Assembly: GCA_903832325.1 (NCBI GenBank)
Contig: CAILBC010000030.1
Location: forward strand, 20,734-84,733
DNA from: an uncultured Sphingomonadales bacterium
Lineage (GTDB): Bacteria; Pseudomonadota; Alphaproteobacteria; Sphingomonadales; Sphingomonadaceae
Length of the DNA stretch: 64,000 nt
Reading direction: 5' to 3'
Under the pieces are notes generated by a model that was not told where the DNA came from, did not search any database, and was given only the letters and a program-made list of their open reading frames with translations. Below, piece after piece: positions 44,759 through 54,398 of the stretch (positions are counted from its first letter, which is position 1; every line of letters begins with the position of its first letter). The translations under genes and the position numbers were made by a program.

Positions 44759-45696
44759 GATGCATGGCTGCGTGGCGCTGTGGTTGCCCGCGCCCAGGGG
44801 GCCTGCGCCAGATGGCGCGCCAGAAAATCGATCAGCACGCGCACCCGCGCCGCGCGCACCGTGCCCGGCGGGGTTACCACGTGGAGCGCGATATCGGGAA
44901 TGCGCCAATCGGGCAGCACTTCGACCAGCGTTCCTTGCGCCAGATGGTCCCAGACCATGAAATCGGGTTGCAATGCCATGCCCAGCCCCGCCAGCAGTGC
45001 CGGGGTCAGCGCGTCGGCATTGTTGGCCGACAGGCGCCCCGAAACCTGAACCATGTAATCGCCCTGCCGGTCGTGGGCAAAGCGCCAGATCGCGGGCAAA
45101 TCGGGCAGGGTATAGATCAGCGCGGCATGGGCGGCCAGATCGCGCGGATGCGCCGGCGTGCCGTGTGCGGCCAGATAGCCGGGCGCGGCCACCAGCGGCC
45201 GGCGCACCGTGCACAGCCGCCGCGCACGCAGGCTGCTGTCTTCCAGCCCGGCAATGCGCACCACCACATCGTGCCCGCCGCCCACCACATCGACCAGCGC
45301 GTCCGACAGATCGAGATCCACGCGCACTTCGGGCCAGGTGGCGAGGAACAGCGGCAGGATCGGCGCGACGTGGCGCAGGCCAAAACTCATCGGCACGGCC
45401 AGCCGCACCGTGCCGCGCGGGGCGTCGCGTTCGGCACTGGCCTGCACCTCGGCCGCTTCGCCATCGGCCAGGATGCGCCGCGCGCGATCGAGCACGCCCT
45501 GGCCGCTGGTGGTCAACGCCAGCCGCCGCGACGTGCGGTGCAGCAGCGGCACGCCCAGCCGCGCCTCCAGCCGGGACACCGCCTTTGACACGGTGGGTTT
45601 GGAAAGGCCCAGCGCTTCTGCCGCGCCGGCGAACGATCCGGCATCGACCACTTTGGCAAAAATCGCCCAGGCTTCCAGATCGGGCAGGCTCATCAA
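44755..45696 (-). CDS. LysR-family transcriptional regulator
   Basis: The 313-residue protein has an N-terminal winged helix-turn-helix ([27 protein letters not shown], about 22-48) and a periplasmic-binding-like effector domain. It is divergent from the first pirin gene and coupled to the nitronate monooxygenase gene. LysR genes in this position often control the divergent pirin. Confidence 0.92.
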   Translation of the reverse strand: MMSLPDLEAWAIFAKVVDAGSFAGAAEALGLSKPTVSKAVSRLEARLGVPLLHRTSRRLALTTSGQGVLDRARRILADGEAAEVQASAERDAPRGTVRLAVPMSFGLRHVAPILPLFLATWPEVRVDLDLSDALVDVVGGGHDVVVRIAGLEDSSLRARRLCTVRRPLVAAPGYLAAHGTPAHPRDLAAHAALIYTLPDLPAIWRFAHDRQGDYMVQVSGRLSANNADALTPALLAGLGMALQPDFMVWDHLAQGTLVEVLPDWRIPDIALHVVTPPGTVRAARVRVLIDFLARHLAQAPWARATTAPRSHAS

Positions 45697-45844
45697 TAAA
45701 AATCCTTCACCGAAGCATTTCCATCATTGCCATTTCTTTGCACCAGGCAAGCCCTAGATTGGTGCCAACAGCCGCCGCCCGGAATTTGCGGAGCGCATTT
45801 GCACCCCGCATCTGCACAGCGCGTCGGCGCAACGGAGACCCGCC

Positions 45845-46543
45845 ATGATCGAACTGCGTCCCTTTGCCGGCATCGGCCATGCCAACCATGGCTGGCTTGA
45901 CGCGCGGCACCATTTCTCGTTTGCCGATTACCACGATCCGGCCCGCATGCACTGGGGCAACCTGCGCGTGTGGAACGATGACACGATTGCCGCCAAAAGC
46001 GGATTTCCCGCGCACCCCCACCGCGACATGGAAATCATCACGTATGTCCGCACCGGCGCGATCACCCACCGCGACAGCCTGGGCAACCAGGGCCGCACTG
46101 CTGCGGGCGACGTGCAGGTGATGAGCGCGGGCACCGGGATCACCCATGCCGAATACAATCTGGAGGATGAGGCAACCACGCTGTTCCAGATCTGGATCAT
46201 GCCCACGCGGCGCGGCGAAAGCCCGGGCTGGGGCGCGCGCCAGTTTCCGCGTGGTGACCGGTCGGGCCAGTTGGTGGTGCTCGCCAGCGGCTATGCCGAA
46301 GATGGTGATGCGCTGCCGATCCGCACCGAAGCACGGCTGGTTGCGGGCACGATCCGCGCCGGCGAAACCATCGATTACGCGCTGGGGGCCGATCGCAAGG
46401 GCTATCTGGTGCCGGCAACCGGGCATATCCGCATCGGCACGGTGGAGGCCCGCGCCCGCGACGGCCTGGCAATAGCCGGGGAAGAGACCATTTCGATCAC
46501 TGCGCTTGAAGACTCCGAGGTCGTGCTGGTCGATACGCTTTGA
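45845..46543 (+). CDS. Pirin-family protein (YhaK/YhhW-like)
   Basis: The 232-residue bicupin protein has the metal-binding set HPHRDMEIITYV and MSAGTGITHAEYN, typical of pirins with quercetinase-like activity. It begins 149 bp from the divergent LysR gene. A strong triple hairpin follows the stop. Confidence 0.9.
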   Translation: MIELRPFAGIGHANHGWLDARHHFSFADYHDPARMHWGNLRVWNDDTIAAKSGFPAHPHRDMEIITYVRTGAITHRDSLGNQGRTAAGDVQVMSAGTGITHAEYNLEDEATTLFQIWIMPTRRGESPGWGARQFPRGDRSGQLVVLASGYAEDGDALPIRTEARLVAGTIRAGETIDYALGADRKGYLVPATGHIRIGTVEARARDGLAIAGEETISITALEDSEVVLVDTL

Positions 46544-46549
46544 GGGTCT

Positions 46550-46687
46550 GAGTCGAAACTCGCGAAAGAGCGAGTTTCGAACTCGGCACCGGCCCGATCC
46601 CCCGCCCGACCGCCCAACAGGGCACTCTCGTGGGCGGTCGGACGGGGGAGCGGGCCGGTGCCGACTTCCCGAAACGATAGTTTCGGG
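46550..46687. repeat. Three adjacent hairpins, one with 31-bp arms
   Basis: Hairpin 1 has the stem CGAAACTCGC/GCGAGTTTCG (46550-46585). Hairpin 2 (46585-46662) has 31-bp arms, starting GGCACCGGCCCG, with only two mismatches. Hairpin 3 is CCCGAAAC-GATA-GTTTCGGG (46668-46687). The element fills the gap between the two pirin genes and begins 6 bp after the first stop. Confidence 0.85.
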
Positions 46688-46755
46688 CCAGACATATACT
46701 TGATGTCGGCAGGCTGATCCCTGCCGCCTACACACCTGGACAAGGGGCCCATGCC

Positions 46756-47658
46756 ATGACCGAACCCGTCGAAGCCGTGATCATTCCCCCCTCGCGCGAT
46801 CTGGGCGACGGGTTCACCGTGCGCCGCGCGCTGCCCAGCGCGCACCGGCGCATGGTCGGGCCGTTCATTTTCATGGATCAGATGGGGCCGGTCGCCTTTG
46901 CCGGTGATCATGCGCTCGATGTGCGGCCGCACCCGCATATCGGGCTGGCGACGGTGACATTCCTGATCGAAGGCGAAATCCTCCACCGCGATTCGCTGGG
47001 CAACGAATTGCCGATCCGCCCGGGCGAAGTAAACTGGATGACTGCCGGGCGCGGCATCGTCCATTCCGAACGCACCCCGGCACACGTCCGCGCCACCGGG
47101 GGCAGCCTGTTCGGGCTGCAAACCTGGGTGGCGCTGCCCGCCGCGCATGAGGAAACCGCGCCGGCCTTTGCCCACTATGCCGCCGATGCGCTGCCCGTGG
47201 CCGAAGACGCCGGCGCGCGGCTGGCGCTGATCGCGGGCACGGCCGACGGGCTGACATCGCCGGTGCAGACTTTGTCCGACATGATCTATGCCGATCTCGT
47301 GCTGGCGCCGGGCGCGCGCTATCGCTTTGGCGCAGACCATGTCGAACGCGCGGTCTATGTGGTGACCGGGTCGCTGCGCATCGAAGGTCAGGATGGCAGC
47401 TTTGGCGCGGCGCAACTGGTGGTGATCCGCCCCGGTGCCGAAGTCGTGCTGACCAGCGACGAACCCAGCCGGCTGATGCTGGCGGGCGGCGAACCTTTCC
47501 CCGAAAAGCGCCTGATATACTGGAATTTCGTATCCTCGCGCGCCGATCGCATCGAACAGGCCAAGGATGATTGGCGCGCCGGCCGGTTCGACCCGGTGCC
47601 CGGCGAAAGCGAATTCATCCCGTTGCCCGCCGATGTGCCCGGCGCCCGCCTGGCTTGA
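46756..47658 (+). CDS. Second pirin-family protein
   Basis: The 300-residue pirin has the N-terminal cupin set HPHIGLATVTFLIEGEILHRDS and MTAGRGIVHSER with the three histidines and one glutamate. The C-terminal pirin domain ends in NFVSSRADRIEQAKDDWRAG. It is only distantly related to the first pirin despite being next to it. OsmC follows after 44 bp and may be co-transcribed. Confidence 0.92.
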   Translation: MTEPVEAVIIPPSRDLGDGFTVRRALPSAHRRMVGPFIFMDQMGPVAFAGDHALDVRPHPHIGLATVTFLIEGEILHRDSLGNELPIRPGEVNWMTAGRGIVHSERTPAHVRATGGSLFGLQTWVALPAAHEETAPAFAHYAADALPVAEDAGARLALIAGTADGLTSPVQTLSDMIYADLVLAPGARYRFGADHVERAVYVVTGSLRIEGQDGSFGAAQLVVIRPGAEVVLTSDEPSRLMLAGGEPFPEKRLIYWNFVSSRADRIEQAKDDWRAGRFDPVPGESEFIPLPADVPGARLA

Positions 47659-47702
47659 AAACCATCGCCAGGCCTGGAACCCGTCTTCTGATCAGGAGCC
47701 CG

Positions 47703-48143
47703 ATGATGACCACCACCCACACCCCCGTCGCCACGGCCGCCAGCACCGGCGCTGGCATGTTTCAGACCCGGCTGGAAATCGGCACTGCGCCCTGGCACGC
47801 CACGCTGATTGCCGATGAACCGCGCGCGCTGGGCGGGCTGGATACCGGGCCCAACCCTTATGACCTGCTCGCCGCCGCGCTGGCGACCTGCACCACGATG
47901 ACGCTGCGCTGGCACGCCGCGCGCAAGGGCTGGGATATCGGCACGGTGGCAACCACGGTCACCCATTCGCGCGTGGCCGGCGCCACCCCGCCCGATCGGT
48001 TCGATCGCGCCATCACGCTCGATCCGGCGCTGGACCCTGCGGTGCGCGATGATCTGCTGGCAATCGCCGAACGCTGCCCGGTGCACAAGACGCTGACCGC
48101 GGGCGCGGTGGTCGCCACGCAGATGGCTGCAACCGCACCCTGA
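47703..48143 (+). CDS. OsmC-family peroxiredoxin-like protein
   Basis: The 146-residue protein has the OsmC thiol pair: one cysteine in LAAALATCTTMTLRW and one in ERCPVHKTL. These reduce organic hydroperoxides. GPNPYDLL is the family signature. ATG 47703 follows the pirin gene and gives the normal length. The context (pirins, LysR, nitronate oxygenase) is oxidative or nitro-stress related. Confidence 0.9.
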   Translation: MMTTTHTPVATAASTGAGMFQTRLEIGTAPWHATLIADEPRALGGLDTGPNPYDLLAAALATCTTMTLRWHAARKGWDIGTVATTVTHSRVAGATPPDRFDRAITLDPALDPAVRDDLLAIAERCPVHKTLTAGAVVATQMAATAP

Positions 48144-48433
48144 TGCGCGCTGCGGCAGTTGGCCTGCCGCGACGGGATCTGACCGGATTTTCCGGCCCTT
48201 GCGTATATTCCGAGGCTGGCCCGCCGTGCGCGCTGCGCCTAGCGATCTTCTGGTGATGCCCACCTGATGCCCACCTGATGCCCTGCACACCACGGTGCCA
48301 GGGCGGCCAATTGCGGTTCAGGCTTCGGGCCAATTCACCAGACTCTGTGAATGTAAAAGGCCACCAGATGGCAGCCGGATTGATCCGGCTGCGGCGGACC
48401 GGGTGGCACGTTCGCGCTACGGAGAATACCCCC

Positions 48434-49210
48434 ATGATCACTGCACCCTTTCGCGCCTCAAGGCTGGCGCTGGCCGTCATGCTTGCCACCACGCTGGTTC
48501 CGGCCACCGCCTTTGCCGGCGAACAGACCCGCGCCGAAGCCGCCATTGCCGAAGCCAAAGGCAAAATCGATGCCGGTGACCGGGTCGGCGTGGGCGAACA
48601 GGCGCCCGGCCTGCAGGCCCAGGCGCGTGAAGCGCTGATGTCGGCGCAGGATCTGCTGTCGCACCACAAGAAGACCGAGGCGATTGCCGCCGCGCAGCAT
48701 GCCGGAATGCTGGCCGATCAGGCAATCGTTGCCGCGCATGATCGCAAGGCCGTGTCAGACCGCGATCGCCGTGATGACCTGCGCGATGCCGGCGCGCGTG
48801 CCCAGCAATCGGCCGACAGCGCCAACACCCGCGCAACCATCGCCGAAGCGGCCACCGACAGCGCCAACCATCGCGCCGACATTGCCGAACGCACCGCCGC
48901 CGCGGCCACGGCCGAAAACAACGCGCTGCGTGCTGCTCCGCCGCCCCAGCCCATGCCCCAGCCCATGCCCCAGCCCATGCCCCAGCCCATGCCCATGCCC
49001 GTTCCCGTGCCGGCACCTGCGCCCACGACAACCACGGTGGCGATCACCGAACACGATACCGGCGACCATGACATGGCCGAACCGGCCGCCGGCCACCACC
49101 GGATGACGCATCCGCTGGTGCGCCACCACACCGTTCGCCATGTGGTGCATCATCATCATCGTGCGCACCACGACAAGACCACCACGATCACCACCACCAG
49201 CCACAACTGA
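48434..49210 (+). CDS. His-rich periplasmic protein with coiled coil
   Basis: The 258-residue protein has a signal peptide (about 1-24), an Ala/Glu/Arg-rich helical part (25-170) and a Pro/Met repeat (PMPQ units from a 12-bp DNA repeat). The tail is rich in histidine (RHHTVRHVVHHHHRAHHDK). The tail could bind metal ions; the function is unknown. ATG 48434 gives the signal peptide. Confidence 0.75.
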   Translation: MITAPFRASRLALAVMLATTLVPATAFAGEQTRAEAAIAEAKGKIDAGDRVGVGEQAPGLQAQAREALMSAQDLLSHHKKTEAIAAAQHAGMLADQAIVAAHDRKAVSDRDRRDDLRDAGARAQQSADSANTRATIAEAATDSANHRADIAERTAAAATAENNALRAAPPPQPMPQPMPQPMPQPMPMPVPVPAPAPTTTTVAITEHDTGDHDMAEPAAGHHRMTHPLVRHHTVRHVVHHHHRAHHDKTTTITTTSHN

Positions 49211-49285
49211 GCCAGACGGGCTATGGAACGCACGGCGGGGGCACACCCCCGCCGTGCCCCGGCGCCACGCAGGGGGGGCAGTGCG

Positions 49286-49552
49286 ATGCGCAAGGGCGAA
49301 TTTCTGATCGTGGCCGCAGGGGCCTGGTTCGCAATGGGCGGCATGCCGCTTGCGGCACAAAGCTGGGTCGCCGGCCAACCGGGCACAGTGCAGGTAGGGA
49401 TCAATGCGGCAACGCCGGGCCAGTCGACCGTGATCCTGCCCTGGCCCACCGCCACGCCGCCAGTCCCTTCGTCACCGGTCGTTCCCGCATATCACGGCCC
49501 GGCCCATGTAGGCGCACTCACCCCGCCTCTTATGTCGCCCGTGCGGACTTAG
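49286..49552 (+). CDS. Small secreted hypothetical protein
   Basis: The 88-residue protein has a signal peptide ending around AAQS and a Pro/Val/Thr-rich remainder. There is no known domain. It lies in line with the stress-type small genes that follow. Confidence 0.5.
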   Translation: MRKGEFLIVAAGAWFAMGGMPLAAQSWVAGQPGTVQVGINAATPGQSTVILPWPTATPPVPSSPVVPAYHGPAHVGALTPPLMSPVRT

Positions 49553-49659
49553 CCGCCGTGCACCGCGCAATTGCGCGATGGGTGCATCAATCCGCTGCCC
49601 CCGCGCCGCTGACCTGCGGCGCAAATTTCCCGATCTTCCCCGCACAAGGATACCAGACC

Positions 49660-49836
49660 ATGGACAAGGACAGGATTGCCGGCGCTGCCCAAGAGGCCAA
49701 GGGCGCGATCGAAGCCGCCGTGGGCAAAGCGACCGGCGATGCCAAATTGCAGGCCGATGGCGCCGCCGACAAGGCCGCCGGAAAAGTGCGCAATGCCATT
49801 GGTGGCGCCAAGGATGCGCTGCGTCACAAGCTGTGA
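49660..49836 (+). CDS. CsbD-family stress protein
   Basis: The 58-residue hydrophilic protein MDKDRIAGAAQEAKGAIEAA... matches the CsbD pattern of Gly/Ala/Lys repeats (KATGDAKLQADGAADKAAGK). CsbD proteins accumulate under general stress; their molecular role is unclear. ATG 49660 follows an AAGGA site. Confidence 0.88.
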   Translation: MDKDRIAGAAQEAKGAIEAAVGKATGDAKLQADGAADKAAGKVRNAIGGAKDALRHKL

Positions 49837-49876
49837 TGCGGACGATTTCGTCACACCCGCATCCAGGAGGACGGGC

Positions 49877-50023
49877 ATGCTCTATACCATCGCCATTATT
49901 CTGCTGATCGCCTGGCTGCTCGGCCTGTCGGTGTTTCACCTTGCCGGCGCGCTGATCCATCTGGTGCTGCTGGTGGCGATCGTGCTGTTTCTGATCGGGC
50001 TGTTCCAGCGACGCAGCGTGTAA
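49877..50023 (+). CDS. Small lmo0937-type membrane protein
   Basis: A 48-residue protein with two membrane segments (LYTIAIILLIAWLLGLSV and LIHLVLLVAIVLFLIGLF) and a basic end. This is the lmo0937/DUF5670 pattern often found beside CsbD. It has a perfect AGGAGG site 6 bp before the ATG. A repeat element starts after the stop. Confidence 0.82.
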   Translation: MLYTIAIILLIAWLLGLSVFHLAGALIHLVLLVAIVLFLIGLFQRRSV

Positions 50024-50024
50024 T

Positions 50025-50110
50025 ACCAACGTGTGGTGAGCTTCACTCGTAAGCCCGCGCGACGCGGGAGTATCACGATGTGCGATGATTTGCACTCACC
50101 GCACAACCTT
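50025..50110. repeat. Paired-hairpin intergenic element, copy 2 (decayed)
   Basis: It begins ACCAACGTGTGGTGAG like copy 1, but the right arm of the first hairpin is lost. The GC-rich linker (AAGCCCGCGCG) and the second hairpin (GTGCGATGA-N7-TCACCGCAC) remain. It lies directly after a stop codon, as copy 1 does. Confidence 0.7.
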
Positions 50111-50118
50111 GCAAGGCG

Positions 50119-51060
50119 TCAGCGCGCGCGGCTGAGTATCCAGTCGGCCACCGTATCGGGTGCCGTCACCGGAATCATGTGTCCGCCGGGAATCACCGTC
50201 AGATCGCACCCGGGGATCAGCTTTGCGGCGTCTTCGCCCTGGTGCGCACAATCCAGCACCTGGTCTTCGCGGCCATAGATGATGCCCACCGGCAGGTTCA
50301 GCGCGGCATAACGCTGCGCCATGTGCGGCATGTCGTCGCCCACGGCCACCAGTTCGGACGAAACCGCGATAATGCCCGATGGCCGCGTGGTCAGCGCGCC
50401 GCCGCCGCGTGTTTCGAAATCCGCAGGCGCCGGCTCGGGCGCAAACACCGCCTCCACCGCGCGGCGGCCCTGGCTTTTCGCCAGCGGAATGGCCACTGTC
50501 CACGCGATCACCCGGCGCAGCAGCGCCGAACGGATCATCAGCGGCTTGTGCAGATCGGGCACAGTGTCCACCGGCAGCGTCAGCGGCGCGATCAGCGCGA
50601 GGGCGCGCACGGCCTCGGGATGGTCCAGCGCCACGGCCAGGCTGATTGCCCCGCCCAGCGAATGGCCGACCAGCAGCGGGCGATCGATGCCCAGCGCGGC
50701 GATGAACCGGGCGATGATCGTGGCATGGGTTCCGATCCGCCAGTCGGTCGGCCCGGTCCAGCGCGAATGGCCCGATCCCGGCCGGTCGACAATCAGCACA
50801 CGGTGGTGCGGCGTCAGCCTTTCGGTCAGGGCATAAGTGAAATTGCGCGAATGCCCGCCAAGGCCGTGCACCAGCACGATCGGCGGGCCAGAACCGGTGT
50901 CGGACCCGGCATCGATATAATGCAGCCGCGCGCCCGGCACATCAATGAATCTGCCATCGGGCGGCACCAGCGCGGTTGCCGCGCGCGCCGCGCGCGCCGA
51001 CCACAGCACCAGCAGCGCGATCAGGGCAACCACCAGAACCAGCACACCTGCAACCATCAT
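50119..51060 (-). CDS. Alpha/beta hydrolase
   Basis: The 313-residue protein has an N-terminal membrane anchor (about 1-22) and an alpha/beta hydrolase fold. VLVHGLGGHSRNF holds the oxyanion loop, GHSLGG the nucleophile serine (about residue 139), and the acid and final histidine (GGHMIPVTAP) follow. It is likely an inner-membrane-anchored esterase or lipase-like enzyme; the substrate is unknown. Confidence 0.88.
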   Translation of the reverse strand: MMVAGVLVLVVALIALLVLWSARAARAATALVPPDGRFIDVPGARLHYIDAGSDTGSGPPIVLVHGLGGHSRNFTYALTERLTPHHRVLIVDRPGSGHSRWTGPTDWRIGTHATIIARFIAALGIDRPLLVGHSLGGAISLAVALDHPEAVRALALIAPLTLPVDTVPDLHKPLMIRSALLRRVIAWTVAIPLAKSQGRRAVEAVFAPEPAPADFETRGGGALTTRPSGIIAVSSELVAVGDDMPHMAQRYAALNLPVGIIYGREDQVLDCAHQGEDAAKLIPGCDLTVIPGGHMIPVTAPDTVADWILSRAR

Positions 51061-51288
51061 CCGCCATCCCGATCCGCCGCCCGCGCCCTTGTGCGCGGCG
51101 GGGGCCTGTCATGACCGGTTCGGCAGCGGGGTCAAGCCGTGCGTTCATACCGGTGCGCGGCAAGATCGCCTTGCCGCGCACCGGTATGGGCCTGCGTGGC
51201 GCAGATCTTCATCGGTCATGCCGCAGCAGCGCATTGCCCGCCGCAATCATTTCGCCGCAAATACTTCGCGGTGTGAACCTGCCCCTGG

Positions 51289-51576
51289 TCAGCGGCACCG
51301 CTTGCGGCGGTTGTGCGCCAGTTCGTGGCCCGCCACGCCGCCCGCTGCCGCGCCCACGAGTGTGCCGCCGGTCCCGCCCAGAATGACATTGCCCAGCAAT
51401 CCGCCGCCGACGGCCCCGGCCACGGTCCCGGTGGCCTTGTTGAACCGCAGGCAATGCCCATGGCCGTCGCGCGCGTTGCGATAATGGCGGTCGTGGTGCC
51501 GGGCTTCGGCCGGGCCGGACAGCGCCAGCGCGGCGATCGCCAGGCCAATGGCGGCAAGGCGGCGTGTATGGGTCAT
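51289..51576 (-). CDS. Glycine-zipper 2TM-domain protein
   Basis: The 95-residue protein has a signal peptide (about 1-25) and a Gly-rich double hydrophobic segment (GTVAGAVGGGLLGNVILGGTGGTLVGAAAGGVAG), typical of Rick_17kDa/glycine-zipper envelope proteins. A basic, Cys-containing C-terminus follows. ATG 51576 gives the signal peptide. Confidence 0.85.
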   Translation of the reverse strand: MTHTRRLAAIGLAIAALALSGPAEARHHDRHYRNARDGHGHCLRFNKATGTVAGAVGGGLLGNVILGGTGGTLVGAAAGGVAGHELAHNRRKRCR

Positions 51577-51760
51577 GATGGGTATCCCGTAATTGGCAGA
51601 TTGGTCGACGGCCGGTGCCTGATCGCGGCGGCGCAGAAGCGCGGGATGGCCACGATTGCAGGCGCGCATCGGTGGTGATGCGTGACATCTTCGCGCTACG
51701 CCAACCCGCCATCCGCGCCAGCACCGGAATCTACGCAAGAGCATCGCCCGCGCACCCCGT

Positions 51761-52891
51761 TCAGGATACGGCCACGCCCATCAGGTGCCCCGCGCCATAG
51801 GTTACCGCCGCCGCCGCACAGCCGATCACCACCTGGCGCGTGGCCGAAAACAGCGGGGTGCGGCCATTGAACAGGCAGGTCACCACGCCGATGGCGGCCA
51901 GCGCCAGCACCGCCAGCGCCGCGCTCAGCAGGACCGCGGGCGTGCCCGATGTGAACAGGTAGGGCGCAATCGGAAACACCGCACCCAGCGCAAACAGGCC
52001 GAACGAGGCCCCGGCCGCGGTCCATGGATTGCCGCCCAGTTCGTCGGGATCGATGCCCAGTTCCTCGCGCGCCAGCGTATCCAGCGCCTTGTCCTTGTCC
52101 TGCATGATCTGCGCGGCGGCGGCCTGCGCGGATTCGCGCGTCATGCCTTTGGCCTGATAGATCAGCGCCAGTTCGCGGGTTTCGGCTTCGGGCGTTTCGG
52201 CAATTTCCTGCGCCTCGCGCGCCATCTGGTTGGCGGCCAGTTCGCGCGCGTTGGTCACTGACAGCCATTCGCCCAGCGCCATCGAACAGGCGCCCGAAAT
52301 CAGCCCGGCCAGCCCGGTCAGCAGGATCGACCGGTTGGTCAATCCGGCGCCGGCAACACCCATGATCAGGCAGAAATTCGATACCAGCCCGTCATTGGCC
52401 CCCAGCACCGACGCACGCAGCGCATTGCCCGCCGCGCCGCGATGCCATTTTTCGGCGCGCGCAATGTCCGCTCCGCTGATTCCCCCGCTTTTGCCCCCGG
52501 CGCCAAGCGTGGCGTTGACGATCGCCGCGTGGCTGCGTTCGGCATTCATCAGTTCGGCGGCGTCGGCCTGCCCGGCATATTTGTTCTGGTCGGCAACTTC
52601 GGCCGCGGCGATCGTGGGCAATACCGCGCCCACGCCGATGCGCCGCGCCAGAAAGATCAGCATGCGGCTGCGCCACGACGGCCGGTGGCGCGGTTCGGCA
52701 ATGCCCAGCGCGGCCAGCCGGTCGCGCCACAGATCGGCGTGTTCGGTTTCGGATTGGGCCAGCTGGCGGAACAGATCGGCACGCACCGGGTCCGCCTCCG
52801 CCTCGGCCAGCGCCAGATAGAGCGCGGCGCTGTCGCGTTCATCGGCCAGATTGGCCTTGAACCGGGCGATATCGGGGTTTTTGGTGGCCAT
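51761..52891 (-). CDS. mbfA: MbfA-like membrane ferritin (rubrerythrin-VIT1 fusion)
   Basis: The 376-residue protein joins an N-terminal ferritin-like domain (1-150, with the iron-binding EXXH-type helix QSETEHADLW) to a VIT1/CCC1 membrane domain (about 165-376, LGANDGLVSNFCLIMGV). This architecture is MbfA, an iron exporter of alphaproteobacteria that protects against iron and peroxide stress and is controlled by Irr elsewhere. ATG 52891 is used. No convincing Irr box was found upstream. Confidence 0.88.
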   Translation of the reverse strand: MATKNPDIARFKANLADERDSAALYLALAEAEADPVRADLFRQLAQSETEHADLWRDRLAALGIAEPRHRPSWRSRMLIFLARRIGVGAVLPTIAAAEVADQNKYAGQADAAELMNAERSHAAIVNATLGAGGKSGGISGADIARAEKWHRGAAGNALRASVLGANDGLVSNFCLIMGVAGAGLTNRSILLTGLAGLISGACSMALGEWLSVTNARELAANQMAREAQEIAETPEAETRELALIYQAKGMTRESAQAAAAQIMQDKDKALDTLAREELGIDPDELGGNPWTAAGASFGLFALGAVFPIAPYLFTSGTPAVLLSAALAVLALAAIGVVTCLFNGRTPLFSATRQVVIGCAAAAVTYGAGHLMGVAVS

Positions 52892-53037
52892 GACGGGGAA
52901 CCTAGAACGTATTCCGCAACGAAGGCAACGCGTTCGTTGCGGTTGTGGCAGAACGGCCCCGCCATCGCACGGCCACAGCGGCGCCGCGGGCACGCCGCTC
53001 GCTTGACGCCCTTCCTGCGCTGTGGGACCACCGCGCC

Positions 53038-54150
53038 ATGGCCGTCCTGTCCGCCGATCATCGCGAATTGTTCCTGCCGTTGATCGAGGGGATTCACGAA
53101 AGCCCGCCGTGGGGGGCGTTCCTGCGCAATCTGGTCGGGCGCATGGTGGCGCGCCGCGCGTTCATGGTGATCACGCTGGCCAATGCCATGCCCGGGCAGG
53201 AACCGATGGTGCTCCATGCTGCCGCGCCGCGCGCCGCGCAGGAGCCGCCGATCGATTTCCGCCGGCTGGAGGCGCTGCGCCTGCACCCTTATGGCGCGCT
53301 GCGCCCGGGGCGGATCTATGCGCTGTATGAAATGCTCGATTACGATGATCGGGCGCAATTGGCGCTGCAGCGTGCCGCGCTTGCCGAAATGGGCATCCGC
53401 TATGGCCGCTGGCTGCGCGTTTCGGCGGGCGGTGCGGCCGATGCGTGGCTGGTGCTGGTGCGCGAGCGGGAAGATTTCAGCGGTTCGGCGGTGGCGCTGC
53501 TCGATGCGGTGGCGGTGCATCTGGCCGCGGCGTTGCGCACGCTGGCGGCGCTGATCGATCAGCGGTTGCAGACCGCGCTGGCCCAGGCCGCGCTTGGCCG
53601 GCTGGGCATCGGGCAGCTGGCCTTTGATGGCGAAGGCCGCGTCATGGCCGCCGACCCGCTGGCCGAAGCCACGCTGGTGCTCATGCCCGAACCGGGCGGC
53701 CGCCCCGGGCGGCGGCTGCAACTGCGCCCCGATGCCGCGCGCCGGCTGGATGGGGCCTGTCAGGCGCTGGCCGCCGATCCGCACGCGGCACCGCAGATCG
53801 TGCGCGTGGATGACGCGCGCGGCATCGATCTGTTGCTGCGCGGATCGGATATGGCGCTGGCCGAACCCTGCGCGCGCCCGGCGGTGATCGGCGTGTTGCG
53901 CGATGCGGTGCGCGAACCTGCGCGCCACGCGATCCGCACGCTGGCCGCGCGCCATGGCCTGTCCGCCAACGAGGCGGCGCTGGCCCACGCGCTGTCGCTG
54001 GGCGAAAGCCTGATGGAAGCCGGCCGCCGCCTGCACCTGAGCGATGAAACCGCGCGCAACTATTCGAAACGGGTCTATGCCAAGACCGCCACGCGCGGGC
54101 AGGCCGATCTGGTGCGGCTGGTGCTGACCGGCCTTGCGCCGCTGTCCTAG
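53038..54150 (+). CDS. LuxR-type helix-turn-helix regulator
   Basis: The 370-residue protein ends in a LuxR-like HTH (LSANEAALAHALSLGESLMEAGRRLHLSDETARNYSKRVYAK). The N-terminal part of about 290 residues is a sensor region without a recognisable domain. It stands 185 bp before the catabolic operon and is its likely regulator. ATG 53038 is chosen; the frame opens at 52945. Confidence 0.8.
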   Translation: MAVLSADHRELFLPLIEGIHESPPWGAFLRNLVGRMVARRAFMVITLANAMPGQEPMVLHAAAPRAAQEPPIDFRRLEALRLHPYGALRPGRIYALYEMLDYDDRAQLALQRAALAEMGIRYGRWLRVSAGGAADAWLVLVREREDFSGSAVALLDAVAVHLAAALRTLAALIDQRLQTALAQAALGRLGIGQLAFDGEGRVMAADPLAEATLVLMPEPGGRPGRRLQLRPDAARRLDGACQALAADPHAAPQIVRVDDARGIDLLLRGSDMALAEPCARPAVIGVLRDAVREPARHAIRTLAARHGLSANEAALAHALSLGESLMEAGRRLHLSDETARNYSKRVYAKTATRGQADLVRLVLTGLAPLS

Positions 54151-54335
54151 GCTGGCGCCACCGCGCACCAATCGCGCATTTTCGCTGCGCAAATTGGCAA
54201 TGCGCAGAACGAACGGTATTGAAATTCGCAAATTGAACTTTTAAGAGGGCCGGGAACGGCAAGTGCGTCGAATCGTCAGGCGGAAATCGCTGCCGCACCG
54301 GCCCGGCGCACCCCGGCCCAACAGGAGGAGAGGAC

Positions 54336-54398
54336 ATGCTCGCCGCAGCCACGCATTTCGTCGCGTTCCGGGCCGGCCCGGGCGGCACCCGCGCATGA
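54336..54398 (+). CDS. 20-codon leader ORF coupled to the acyl-CoA synthetase gene
   Basis: A strong AGGAGGAGAGGAC ribosome site precedes ATG 54336. The frame encodes MLAAATHFVAFRAGPGGTRA and ends in a TGA that overlaps the ATG of the next gene (ATGA). The synthetase start itself has no comparable site, so its translation may depend on this leader. Whether the peptide has a role is unknown. Confidence 0.55.
   Translation: MLAAATHFVAFRAGPGGTRA

Noticed and set aside
52892..52930. Irr box (ICE motif) before mbfA
   Set aside because: TAGAACGTATTCC resembles the motif but has one extra base in the spacer and lacks the outer bases. It is too weak to call.
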